Translations under genes and position numbers: made by a program
Part shown: positions 1-8,900 of the stretch, piece after piece
Layout: every line of letters begins with the position of its first letter
How positions within the stretch are numbered: the stretch's first letter is position 1
The notes under the pieces: model-generated
Seen by the model: only the letters and a program-made list of their open reading frames with translations
The model's database searches: none
Told to the model about the DNA's origin: nothing
From: Promicromonospora umidemergens
GTDB lineage: Bacteria > Actinomycetota > Actinomycetes > Actinomycetales > Cellulomonadaceae
Reading direction: 5' to 3'
Assembly: GCF_024171995.1 (NCBI RefSeq)
Contig: NZ_JAMTCT010000011.1
Coordinates: 62,001 to 126,000, forward strand
DNA: 64,000 bases

Positions 1-611
1 GAAACCCCGAGTGGGCAACGACCGCCGTCGCCGGCCTCGGCCTGTTCGCCGTGTGCTCGGCCAGCCTGTTCACCTACGGGCTGGGCGTGGCCGAGGACCG
101 GCAGCTGCCGTTCTACCCGTTCCTGCGGTCCTTGCCCGCCGGGCCCGGCCCGCAGATGGTGGCGCGGGTGCTGAACGGCGGCATCTTCTCGCTGTTCGGC
201 CTGCTGCCGCTGATCCTCATCGGCTGGCTGTTCACGGCGGCCACCGTGACCATCGGGCAGCTGCTCGCCGGCATCGGGACGATCCTCGCCGTGTCCGTGC
301 CGTTCGTGCTGCTCGGCATGGCGATCGGGTACGCGCTGTCGGCAAAGGCCGCGCTACCCGTCGTGCAGGTCATCCTGTTCCCGCTGGCCTTCGCGGGCGG
401 GCTGTTCCTGCCGCCCCAGATGTTCCCCGGCTGGCTGGACGCGATCTCGCAGGCCACGCCCACACGCGCCGGCCGCGACCTGCTGGTCCAGGCCACCACG
501 GGGGCGGAGGCCTACACCCTGGCCCTCCCGGTCCTGGCCGGATGGACCCTGCTGTTCATTGCCCTGGCCGTCCGCTCCTACCGCACTGACGAGGGCCGCC
601 GCTTCCGCTGA
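1..611 (+). CDS. ABC-2 type transporter permease, C-terminal part
   Basis: Partial gene entering from the left edge; the reading frame is open from base 3 and ends with TGA at 609-611. About 200 residues are visible, with several hydrophobic helices separated by short polar turns (AVCSASLFTYGLG, then ILIGWLFTAATVTIG, VPFVLLGMAIGYAL and LPVLAGWTLLFIALAV). The segment LAFAGGLFLPPQMFPGWL and the later RAGRDLL resemble the conserved C-terminal region of ABC-2 membrane subunits, which export drugs or lipids with a separate ATPase. The ATPase would lie left of the window. It is convergent with copA across only 18 bp, with no obvious terminator. The family call is solid; the substrate is unknown. 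Confidence 0.75.
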   Translation, partial: NPEWATTAVAGLGLFAVCSASLFTYGLGVAEDRQLPFYPFLRSLPAGPGPQMVARVLNGGIFSLFGLLPLILIGWLFTAATVTIGQLLAGIGTILAVSVPFVLLGMAIGYALSAKAALPVVQVILFPLAFAGGLFLPPQMFPGWLDAISQATPTRAGRDLLVQATTGAEAYTLALPVLAGWTLLFIALAVRSYRTDEGRRFR

Positions 612-629
612 CCCTCACAAAAAAGCGGG

Positions 630-3089
630 TCAGGAGGCGCTGCGGAGGCGAAGGGAGTTCGCCACCACCAGGACGCTGCTCAGCGCCATCGCTCCGCCCG
701 CGACCATCGGGCTGAGCAGCCCGGCCGCCGCCAGCGGGAGCGCCGCGACGTTGTACGCGAACGCCCAGAACAGGTTCTGCTTGATGATCCGCAGAGTCTT
801 CCGGGATAGGCGCACGGCGCTCGCGGCGGCCCGCAGGTCGCCACGGACCAGCGTGATGTCGCTCGCCTCGATCGCGACGGCGGTGCCGGTGCCCATCGCC
901 AGACCGAGGTCGGCGGTGGCGAGGGCGGCGGCGTCGTTCACGCCGTCGCCCACCATAGCCACCGTGCGCCCCTCCGCCTGGAGCCGGGCCACCACGGTGG
1001 CCTTCTCGGCGGGCAGCACGCGGGCGATCACATCCGCCTCGGGGATGCCGACGGCCAGCGCCGCCACACGGGCGGCACCCGCGGAGTCCCCGGTCAGCAG
1101 GTAGGGGCGCAGGCCCAGCTCCTTGAGCTCGGCCACGGCACGGGCCGACGTCGGCCTGGCCCGGTCGCGCAGCGTGATCACCCCGCCGGCGGTGCCGTTC
1201 CAGGCCACGGCCACGGCGGTCGCCCCGGCCTCCTCCTGCTGCCCGACGGCGGCGCGTACCTCCGCAGGGACGGTCACCCCCTGGTCCGCGAGCCAGGCGG
1301 GACGGCCCACCAGTACCCGACGGGTGTTCAGCGCCCCGCCCAGGGCCAGGCCGGAGTGCGCGCGCCGGACGAGCCCTTCGACACCACCGCCCGCGTGGGC
1401 GATGAAGCCGGTGACCTCGAGGGGCGTCTCGGTGTCCGGCTCGCCGGCGGCCCGTCCCGCCGCGGTGATCGCCTGCGCGATGGGGTGCTCGCTCAGCGAC
1501 TCGACGGCGGCGGCGTACCGGAGGACGTCGGGCGCGTCGGTGAGGTGGTTGGCGTCGTCGGGGGCCTCGACAGGCTGGACCACCGGACGGGCGGGCGCAG
1601 CCACCGATGGGGGCTGCCGGGTCCCGGCGCCCCACACGTCGACCACTCGCATGCGGCCCTCGGTGACCGTGCCGGTCTTGTCGAGCACCACGGTGTCGAC
1701 GCGCCGCGTGCTCTCCAGGATCTCCGGTCCGCGGATCAGCACGCCGAGCTGGGCGCCGCGGCCCGTGCCGACCAGGATCGCGGTGGGAGTGGCCAGCCCC
1801 AGCGCGCACGGGCACGCGATGATCAGGACCGCGACGGCGGCGGTGAACGCGGCCTCGACGTCGCCGGTCACGGCGAGCCAGGCCGCGAGGGTTAGCACCG
1901 CGAGCACCAGCACCACCGGCACGAACACCGCGGAGATCCGGTCCGCGAGCCGTGCGACGGGTGCCTTGCCCGTCTGCGCCTGCGCGACGAGCCGCCCGAT
2001 ACGGGCCAGCATGGTGTCCTCGCCCACGCGGGTGGCGCGCACCAGCAGGTGTCCGGAGGTGCTCACCGTGCCGCCCACGACGTCGTCCCCCTGTGCCACG
2101 TCGACCGGTACCGGTTCGCCCGTGACCAGGGAGGTGTCGAGGGCGGTGGTGCCCTCCACCACCGTGCCGTCCGTGGCGACCGTTCCGCCGGGGCGTACCG
2201 CGAAGACGTCCCCGACCTGCAGTGCGGTGATCGGCACCGCGGTGGTGCGCCAGCCGCCGTCGGGCAGGAGCATGGGGGTGCCGTCGAGGCCGAGGGCGAG
2301 GCGCTCCGCGTCCTTGGCGCCGAGGCTGAGGAGGGCCCGCAGCGCATCGCCCGCGCGGCGCCGCGACCGGTGCTCCGCGTACCGGCCGGCCAGGAGGAAC
2401 GTGGTGACCACGGCGCCGACCTCGAAGTACAGGCCGGGACCAGCACCGGCCCCCGCCGGCCGGAGGGCGCCGGCGACCAGGACCCAGAGCGACCAGAGGG
2501 TCGCCGCGAGCACGCCGATCGACACCAGCGTGTCCATCGTGGAGCTCGCGTGCCGCGCGGCGCGGGCGGCGGCGGTGTGGAACGGCCAGGCGCCCCACGC
2601 GACGACGGGAAGCGCCAGCGCGGCGACCACCCACTCGCTGCCCGGGAAGAACAACGCCGGGACCATCGACAGCAGCAGCACCGGGACGGTCAGCACCGCC
2701 GAGACGCGCAGACGGCGCAGCAGGTCGGCGCCGCGATACTCGGCATCGGCACCAGCACCGGCACCGGCGGGTGCGCCGCGGCCCTCGCCGGACGCACCCT
2801 CGGTGCCCGACGCTTCCTCGGTGCCGGACGGCGCGGCCCTGTTCGGTGTCCGACGCCGCGTCACGCGCGCCTCGTACCCGGCCGACTCGACGGCGCCGAC
2901 CAGGTCCTGGTCCGTGACCTGCGTCGAGAGCACGACGTGGGCCGACTCCAGGGGCAGGTTGACGGTGGCGGCGACGCCGTCGAGCCGGTTGAGCCTGCGC
3001 TCGACCCGGGCGACGCACGAGGCGCAGGTCATCCCGGACACGGCGAGCTCCACCTCGCCGACGGGGTGCTCTGCCTCAGCGGTGGTCAC
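630..3089 (-). CDS. copA: Copper-exporting P1B-type ATPase
   Basis: Integral membrane pump (819 aa) that exports Cu(I) using ATP. It has an N-terminal heavy-metal domain with GMTCASC (Cys22 and Cys25), the actuator loop TGEPVP near residue 321, the metal-binding membrane motif CPCALG near 424, the phosphorylation motif DKTGT near 470, the P1B-specific SEHP near 533 and the hinge GDGVND near 712. Hydrophobic helices lie between the heavy-metal domain and the actuator, and at the C-terminus. GTG start preceded by GAGGAG. A disordered Gly/Ala/Ser-rich stretch (about residues 79-115) follows the metal domain. A second low-complexity insert sits between DKTGT and SEHP and carries a repeat-derived peptide (VVQPVE). 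Last gene of the csoR-copZ-copA operon, so probably derepressed by copper. Confidence 0.95.
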   Translation of the reverse strand: MTTAEAEHPVGEVELAVSGMTCASCVARVERRLNRLDGVAATVNLPLESAHVVLSTQVTDQDLVGAVESAGYEARVTRRRTPNRAAPSGTEEASGTEGASGEGRGAPAGAGAGADAEYRGADLLRRLRVSAVLTVPVLLLSMVPALFFPGSEWVVAALALPVVAWGAWPFHTAAARAARHASSTMDTLVSIGVLAATLWSLWVLVAGALRPAGAGAGPGLYFEVGAVVTTFLLAGRYAEHRSRRRAGDALRALLSLGAKDAERLALGLDGTPMLLPDGGWRTTAVPITALQVGDVFAVRPGGTVATDGTVVEGTTALDTSLVTGEPVPVDVAQGDDVVGGTVSTSGHLLVRATRVGEDTMLARIGRLVAQAQTGKAPVARLADRISAVFVPVVLVLAVLTLAAWLAVTGDVEAAFTAAVAVLIIACPCALGLATPTAILVGTGRGAQLGVLIRGPEILESTRRVDTVVLDKTGTVTEGRMRVVDVWGAGTRQPPSVAAPARPVVQPVEAPDDANHLTDAPDVLRYAAAVESLSEHPIAQAITAAGRAAGEPDTETPLEVTGFIAHAGGGVEGLVRRAHSGLALGGALNTRRVLVGRPAWLADQGVTVPAEVRAAVGQQEEAGATAVAVAWNGTAGGVITLRDRARPTSARAVAELKELGLRPYLLTGDSAGAARVAALAVGIPEADVIARVLPAEKATVVARLQAEGRTVAMVGDGVNDAAALATADLGLAMGTGTAVAIEASDITLVRGDLRAAASAVRLSRKTLRIIKQNLFWAFAYNVAALPLAAAGLLSPMVAGGAMALSSVLVVANSLRLRSAS

Positions 3090-3173
3090 GGATTCTCCTC
3101 GGGGCTGGCCGGTATCGCCCAGCGGAGGTCGTCCACAGGCCTGGCGGGGTGCGGGTCGTGCGTGGTCGAGCGG

Positions 3174-3482
3174 TCAGGACGAGACGATCGGCAGCGTCCG
3201 GTTGGCCTGGCGGGCCGGGGCCTGCGCGGCGGACTCGGCGGCGACGGCGTTCTCGAGCACGTCGACGTCGGTCACGTCGTAGCCGGCCTCGTCGATGGCC
3301 TCCCGCAGCGGCGCCTCGGCGAGCGGCAGCCTCGAGATCACGCGCACCAGGGACTCGGCGCCGACGTGCAGCTCCACGCTGACGTCCTGGACCTCCGGGA
3401 CGTTCCGCAGCTCGTTGGTCACAGCGGACACGCAGTGCCCGCAGGTCATCCCGGTCACGGCAAGCTTGGTCACGGTGGGCAT
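3174..3482 (-). CDS. copZ: CopZ-like copper chaperone (heavy-metal-associated domain)
   Basis: Small cytosolic protein of 102 aa with a single HMA fold. GMTCGHC (Cys14, Cys17) supplies the Cu(I)-binding CxxC, and the rest follows the ferredoxin-like pattern to about residue 68. Homologues are usually near 70 aa; here an Ala-rich tail of about 35 residues of unknown role is added. The ATG at 3482 is chosen because a GAGGAG ribosome site lies five bases upstream; the frame stays open much further but only as antisense noise. It sits between csoR and copA on the same strand, as expected for a chaperone feeding the CopA pump. Confidence 0.9.
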   Translation of the reverse strand: MPTVTKLAVTGMTCGHCVSAVTNELRNVPEVQDVSVELHVGAESLVRVISRLPLAEAPLREAIDEAGYDVTDVDVLENAVAAESAAQAPARQANRTLPIVSS

Positions 3483-3514
3483 GTCATCTCCTCGGATCGC
3501 GTGCTGGTTGGCGT

Positions 3515-3835
3515 TCACATGCGGACGAGGCGGGCGATGGCCTCGGAGGCTTCCTTGACCTTGGCGGCGCCCTCGTCGTCGGACGCCTTGGCCGCGTCCA
3601 CGACGCAGTGCCCCAGGTGGTCCTCGACGAGGGCGAGGCTCACCGCTTGCAGGGCCTTGGTCACCGCGCTGACCTGAGTGAGCACGTCGATGCAGTACTC
3701 GTCCTCGTCGATCATGCGCGCTATACCGCGTACCTGCCCCTCGATACGGCGCATCCGCTTGAGGTACGCGGGCTTGTCGGACGCGTACCCGTGGGGCCCG
3801 TCGTGCGGGTGGGTGGTCTCGGTCGCCTCGGTCAT
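3515..3835 (-). CDS. csoR: CsoR-family copper-sensing transcriptional repressor
   Basis: 106-aa all-helical DNA-binding repressor. The copper ligands of the family are present with the canonical spacing: Cys48 (DEDEYCID), His73 and Cys77 (EDHLGHC), that is Cys-x24-His-x3-Cys. The helix LKRMRRIEGQVRGI is the typical N-terminal signature. A His-rich leader (TTHPHDGPHG) precedes it. The frame opens at 3871, but the ATG at 3835 matches family length and leaves the palindromic operator in the leader. First gene of csoR-copZ-copA; Cu(I) binding should release DNA and switch the operon on. Family and role are secure; direct operator binding is inferred. Confidence 0.93.
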   Translation of the reverse strand: MTEATETTHPHDGPHGYASDKPAYLKRMRRIEGQVRGIARMIDEDEYCIDVLTQVSAVTKALQAVSLALVEDHLGHCVVDAAKASDDEGAAKVKEASEAIARLVRM

Positions 3836-3846
3836 CACTCCATGAG

Positions 3847-3863
3847 ATACCCCATGGGGGTAG
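3847..3863. promoter_or_regulatory. Probable CsoR operator
   Basis: An inverted repeat, ATACCCCATGGGGGTAG, lies 12-28 bases upstream of the csoR start codon. It matches the TACCCC...GGGGTA pattern known for copper-responsive CsoR operators. Its position within the csoR leader/promoter suggests autoregulation of the whole copper operon. Confidence 0.75.
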
Positions 3864-3899
3864 CGAGTCAAGTGTGCTGGCCAGAGCCGCGGCGGCGCC

Positions 3900-3954
3900 C
3901 GGTCGACCGGCGGTCGACCGGCGGTCGGTCGGCGGTCGGTCGGCGGTCAGCCGG
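3900..3954. repeat. Five tandem 11-bp repeats
   Basis: Five consecutive 11-base units: two copies of CGGTCGACCGG, two of CGGTCGGTCGG and one CGGTCAGCCGG. The last unit overlaps the stop codon of the gene ending at 3947. The first two units are themselves near-palindromic. The array sits between that gene's end and the csoR promoter. The function is unknown; it could be a replication-slippage array or a weak terminator. Confidence 0.85.
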
Positions 3955-4885
3955 CGGAGCTGGCGGTGGCCCAGGACCGCGGCGCCAGCTGCACGGTCTG
4001 GGAATCGCGGAGCGCGTCGGCAGGGACCTGCATCTCGTAGACGCCGGCATCGATCTTCCGCAGGCCGAAGGCCTCGGCCAGGACCGAGAGGTGCTCCGTG
4101 TAGCTGACCCACAGGAGCGGGCCCTCCTCGCCCCGGTACACGTCCACGACCCGCACAGGGAGCCCCGCGACGGTCCCGGTCATGACGAGCTCGGTGAGCT
4201 CGGACAGCGCACTCATCGGGACCACCCTGCGGTAACGGCCCAGCGGCGTGCGCTCGAACCCGTCGGTCTCCTGGGCGGCGCACAGGGCGACGGACTCGCC
4301 GTCGAGCAGGGGATCGGCCGCAAAGGTGCCGCCCTGGTAGACCGCCGTCGGGCCGACCAGGCGCGACACCGGCAACGGGGCAGCGGGCGGCGTGAGCGCC
4401 GGGAGTCCTGGCGCCGCCTGCCATCCGGTCGCGGTGTCCACGAACGTTGCGACATGGGCGCGCTCGCCGACGGCGGTGACCCGGTGCAGCTCGGAGCCGG
4501 CGGGAACGCGCGAGTGGCGTACCCAGTAGACGGGCACGACATGGCCCGGCCAGGGGGCGAAGCCGGTGCCGGTGAACGGTGCGGGTTCGACGAAGGGGCC
4601 ACCGGTCTTCTCCGCGCCCTCCTTGTCGTTCCCGCCGATCGCGTCCTCGACGTGCATCTGCGGCTGTGCGGGGAAGAGCAGCACGTGGATCTCGGCATCG
4701 TCGGCGCTGAACGGGCTGCCGTCGAACCCGAGCGCGTGGGCCTGGAACAGCGCGGCCGGGGTGGCGGCCTCGAGCCCGTCCGCGGCCCGCAGGGTAAATC
4801 CGGACACGCGGTCGAACCCGGACCTCAGGTAGCTGTCGAGCTGCTGCGGCGTCACGGCCTTCTGCAGGATCGTCTGGTTGCTCAC
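3947..4885 (-). CDS. Two-module protein: toxin-like domain fused to immunity-like domain (unknown function)
   Basis: 312 aa, no signal peptide or membrane helix. GTG start with GAGGGAGAG just upstream. The N-terminal module (about residues 5-156) matches the C-terminal domain of the polymorphic toxin at 30435-32804: LQKAVTP against LQKVVTP, GFTLRAAD against GFVTRAAD, LGFDGSPF against LDYKGTPF, TGTGFA against RGNGFA, and VPAGSELHRV against VPDGSELWRV. The C-terminal module (about 174-293) resembles the gene directly after that toxin (32801-33256): TFAAD against VFRAD, and GLPVRVVDV against GLSVKVVDV with similar flanks. It is the last gene of the ESX operon, 66 bp after the preceding stop. One reading is a self-protected or decommissioned toxin; another is a broad immunity or sensor protein. 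No enzymatic activity can be assigned. Confidence 0.7.
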   Translation of the reverse strand: MSNQTILQKAVTPQQLDSYLRSGFDRVSGFTLRAADGLEAATPAALFQAHALGFDGSPFSADDAEIHVLLFPAQPQMHVEDAIGGNDKEGAEKTGGPFVEPAPFTGTGFAPWPGHVVPVYWVRHSRVPAGSELHRVTAVGERAHVATFVDTATGWQAAPGLPALTPPAAPLPVSRLVGPTAVYQGGTFAADPLLDGESVALCAAQETDGFERTPLGRYRRVVPMSALSELTELVMTGTVAGLPVRVVDVYRGEEGPLLWVSYTEHLSVLAEAFGLRKIDAGVYEMQVPADALRDSQTVQLAPRSWATASSAG

Positions 4886-4951
4886 TGCTCTCCCTCGTCG
4901 GGGCCGTCGGGGCCCGGGCGCTCGACGCCGGACTTGCTACGTGGCAGCACG

Positions 4952-5587
4952 CTATCCGATCGGGCCGGACGCCAGCGGGCCGCGGGCCGCCCTGCTGCCG
5001 GCGGAATATGCCCGCGCGAGCGCCTCGACGGCGACAGCGAGCACGGCGTCCCGGGCCGGGGCGCCGAGGAGGTCGTCGCGCACGGCACCGGGCGCGGTGA
5101 GCGCGACGTCGTACGGCAGCCCCAGATCGTCCGGGACCCGGCGGGAGCTGCGGTGCAGCCACGCCGTGTCGATCCCGACCAGGAGTGCGCCGGGCAGCCC
5201 TGCGGCCGCTCGGTCCGCGAGGTGCAGCCCTTCCGGGTGCCACGGCGCCACCACCAGCGGCACGGCGCCCGGCGCGCGCGCGGGCGTCTCGCCCGGCAGC
5301 AGCGCGGTGGCCCCGGCGCACTCGACCGAGACCTGGGCCATGCTGGGTGCCGCCCACGCCCAGGCGTCCGGCGGGTCGCCTGCGCGCTCGGCCAGCGTGC
5401 CACCGGTGTGGTCGACCAGGGCGACACGGCCCGGCCGCGCTCGTGCGACGACCCGGGCGACGAGGGCCGCGAGCGTGGTGGCACCCACACCGCCCGCGAC
5501 ACCCGCGACGACGACGCGCGCGGTGCGCGGACCCAGGTCGGCCGCGAGCCACTGCTGCGCGGCGAGGTCGTCCGGCGGGGCCGTCAC
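4952..5587 (-). CDS. MinD/ParA-like P-loop protein of the ESX locus (degenerate Walker A)
   Basis: 211 aa, cytosolic. The opening VVVAGVAGGVGATTLAAL (about residues 26-43) has the shape of the deviant Walker A of MinD/ParA proteins (KGGxGKT), but both lysines are absent, so ATP hydrolysis is doubtful. VALVDHTGG follows where family members have a switch aspartate. Its GTG start overlaps the preceding stop as GTGA, indicating translational coupling. Similar MinD-like proteins occur in actinobacterial ESX loci; here it may recruit or regulate the EccC motor. A second such protein lies at 10102-10899. Confidence 0.65.
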   Translation of the reverse strand: MTAPPDDLAAQQWLAADLGPRTARVVVAGVAGGVGATTLAALVARVVARARPGRVALVDHTGGTLAERAGDPPDAWAWAAPSMAQVSVECAGATALLPGETPARAPGAVPLVVAPWHPEGLHLADRAAAGLPGALLVGIDTAWLHRSSRRVPDDLGLPYDVALTAPGAVRDDLLGAPARDAVLAVAVEALARAYSAGSRAARGPLASGPIG

Positions 5588-5997
5588 GGGACGTCCCTGT
5601 ACGTGTCGTCCTGGACCACGCAGGTACCGCCGACGTACCGCGCGATCGACTCGCACACGGTGTTGCCCAGCTCGCCCACCTCGGTCAGGGGCGCGTGCGC
5701 CTCGGTCCAGGTCGGCAGGGACTCGGGAGTGCTGTCCGGCCCCGCGTCCCGTGCGGCCTCCAGCAGCTCGGGGCTCACCGGCACGCCGGGCAGCAGCCGC
5801 TCGATCTCGTCCGGCGCGCGGAGCAACGCCGGCTGTCCGATCGAGACGACCAGCTGCTCGTCGTCGTTCAGGAGCTGGGTGAACGCGCCGTGCGCGATGA
5901 CGCGGATGAACAGGTGGGGGTCCACCTCCCTCGCGCCCCGGATCACGTCCTCGAGGGTGACCGGGCGTGGCGCCAGGATGACGATCTCACGAGGCAC
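5584..5997 (-). CDS. Conserved small protein of the ESX operon, unknown function
   Basis: About 137 aa, acidic, no membrane helix or signal peptide. It begins PREIVILAPRPVTLEDVI and contains LLNDDEQLVVSIG, LPGVPVSPELL and a C-terminal segment with two cysteines. I do not recognise the family. The start is uncertain: the GTG at 5997 has a GGGGG ribosome site; an in-frame ATG at 6009 is the alternative. Either overlaps the end of eccC, and its own stop overlaps the next gene by four bases, so it is firmly embedded in the operon. It may be a cytosolic accessory of the translocase. Confidence 0.6.
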   Translation of the reverse strand: MPREIVILAPRPVTLEDVIRGAREVDPHLFIRVIAHGAFTQLLNDDEQLVVSIGQPALLRAPDEIERLLPGVPVSPELLEAARDAGPDSTPESLPTWTEAHAPLTEVGELGNTVCESIARYVGGTCVVQDDTYRDVP

Positions 5998-8900
5998 GGT
6001 TGCCCCCATCTGTTGTCGCGGTGGCGGGCGGTGCGGTGGTGGGCGGTGCGGCGAGCCACGGGCGCCCCACCTGGACCAGCACGGGGCGTTCGCCCCGGCG
6101 GGCCCACACACCCCGGCCCGGCGGGAGGTGCTCGGCGCGGACGCCCGGGAACAGCTGCCCCTCGGACCGCTCACCGGACATGACGAACCCGCTGGCCCCG
6201 ATGTCCCGCAGAGCCTGCAGCACCGGGTCGTACAGCGCGCGGGACGCGCCGGCGACCGGGCGGGAGATGATCACGTGCAGGCGCAGGTCGCGCGCTGCGG
6301 GCAGGTACCGGAGCAGGGGCCGCAGGGGATCGGTGCCGCCCGAGGAGAGGATGTCCTCGTCGTCCACCACCACCACGATGCGGGGGCCTTCGATTCCCGT
6401 GCCGCGCGGCGCACTGCCGAGCGACTGCGTCCGCTTCTCCAGCTCGACGGCCACGGTCGCCGACAGCTCGAGAGCCTTGATGGGGTTGGTCGCGAGCCCG
6501 CCGATGTACTCGTCGTCCGGGACGACGTCGGCCACGGAGCTCCGCATGTCGTACAGCGCCAGCGTGAGCTCGTCCGAGGTGTTCCGGTCGGTCAGGGCCG
6601 TGACCAGGGTGCGCAGCAGCGTCGAACGGCCGCTGCCCGAGTCGCCAAGCACGAGCAGGTGCTGGTCCTTGTTCTCGAGGTCCAGCAGCGCCGGCTGCAT
6701 GGTGTCCTGACGAAGGCCGAAGGGGAGCCGATCGGGCTCGTCCAGCGGGTCCGGCAGATCGTCGGACGACAGGTCGTCGGGCAGCATCCGGATGGGTGGC
6801 GCGGCCGGGCCCGCCCACGCCTCGGCGGAGAGCCGCGCCAACGCCTCCACGCCGTCGCCTGCCCGCGCGCCCGCCTCGTCCGACCAGCCGGGCGTCTCCA
6901 GCAGCGGGAGCGCCACCTGCGCGAACAGCTTGTCGTCGGTCAGCACCCGGCCCGCCTGCCCGGCCCGGATCGTGCCGTTGAGCTTGCGCGCGATCGTCGA
7001 GTCGGCAGGATCGTTGAGCCGCAGCTCCACCTTGGTGCCGATCAGGTTCTGCTGCGCGGACCGCAGGTCGTTCCAGCGCCCCGTCGCCACGACCACGTGC
7101 ATGCCGAACCCGCCGCCGCGCTGCAGGAGCTCGCCGAACCCCTCCTCCAGCTCCTCGAAGTCCTGGCGCAGCAGCCCCACGCCGTCCACCAGGAGCACCA
7201 CGTCGGCCGCGGGCAGCTCCGGGATCCCGCCCGTGGCGTGCCGCGCGCGCAGCATCGCCAGCGAGTCGATCCGGTACCGGGCGAACATCCGCTCGCGGGT
7301 GGCCAGCATGCCGAGCAGCTCCTCGAGAAGCCGCCGCAGCTGGTCCCGGCGGGACCGGGTGGCGACCCCGCCCACGTGCGGGAACCCCCCGATGCGGGCC
7401 AGCCCGCCACCGGCCAGGTCCATCCCGTAGACGGCTACCTGCTGCGGCGTGTGGGTGAGCGCGAGGCCGACGGCGACCGACCACAGGAACGTCGTGCGAC
7501 CGGACTGCGGTGCGCCGAGCGCGACGAGGTGCCCGCCCGCGCGGGTCAGGTCGAGCTCCCACGTCTCCTGGCGCTGGCGGGCCGGGTCGTCCAGCAGCCC
7601 GACCGGCACGGCCAGCGGGCGGCCGCGCACCGCGGCGCTCCCCAGCTCGTCCGACGTCGGTACGTGCGTCCGGCCCAGCACGTCGCCGAGGGTGACCTGG
7701 GCGGGCAGCGGGGCGAGCCACACCGGCCGCGCCCGCGCGCCGGCTGCGGCGAGCTGCGCCACGATGACGTCGACCATCGGCTTCTCGACCGACGGCCGGG
7801 CCAGCTCCGGCTCGCCGACGCTCGACCCCGCGGCAGCGATCCCGTTGGCTCGCCGGATGTCGTTGTACTGCCCCAGCAGCAGCGGACGGCGCAGCTGGTC
7901 GTCCGGCTCCGGCGCCGAGCCGGCGGCCTCGACGGGGCCGGACACGTACCCCGCGCGGAACCTCCGGTACACGCTCGTGTCGACCTTGAGGTATCCGAAC
8001 CCCGGCACAGCGGGCAGGTGGAACGCGTCGGGGGTGTCCAGCACCATCGACGACTCCGCCTCCGAGAAGGTCCGCAGCCCGATCCGGTACGACAGGTACG
8101 TCTCCAGGCCACGCAGCCGCCCGGCCTCGATCCGCTGGCTCGACAGCAGCAGGTGTACGCCGATCGACCGCCCGATCCGGCCGATCATGAGCAGCAGGTC
8201 CACGAACTCCGGCTCCGCCGTGAGCAGCTCGCCGAACTCGTCGATGACCAGCAGCAGGTGCGGCAGCGGTTCCAGGTCGGGGCGCTCGCGCCGCATCTCG
8301 CGGTAGTGGGTGATCGACGGCGACCCGGCGTCGCGCAGCACCTGCTGGCGGCGCAGCACCTCGCCGGAGAAGCTCGCGCGGGCCCGTTCGGTGAGCCCCG
8401 CGTCGTCGGCCAGGTTGTCCAGGATCCCGGCCACGTGGGGCAGGCCCTCGAACGGCGCGAACGCGGCGCCGCCCTTGTAGTCCACCAGGATCATCGCCAG
8501 GTCCTCGGGCGGGTGGGACGCGGCGAGCGAGGCGACGAGCGTGCGCAGCAGCTCGCTCTTGCCGGAACCGGTGGCGCCCACGCACAGGCCGTGCGGGCCC
8601 ATGCCGAGCTGGGCGGACTCCTTGAGGTCCAGCAGCACGGGCGCGCCGTCGTCGTCCATGCCGATCGGCACGCGCAGGAAGTCCCGCGGCGACCGCGGCC
8701 CCCACAGCGCGGGGACGTCCAGGTGCGTGACGTCGTCGACCCCGAGCAGCTCGTCCGTGCGCGCCGCGCGTTCGGCGGACGGTGAGCCGTCGGCGGACGA
8801 CACGCTGAGCCGCACCGGGGCGAGGGCGTGGGCGATCCCCCGCAGCACCGCGGCGCTCGGGGCGTCCGGCGCCGCGCGGACCGGGGGCGGCGCCTGGGCG

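Noticed and set aside
556..3018. Alternative 820-codon minus-strand frame across copA
   Set aside because: Arg/Gly-rich shadow of copA in another frame; the copA frame contains all P-type ATPase motifs.
3608..8785. Very long open frame on the plus strand opposite the ESX genes
   Set aside because: It is antisense to eccC and neighbours; high GC removes stop codons. The translation is Arg/Gln/His/Gly-rich without any domain, while the minus strand gives clear FtsK motifs.
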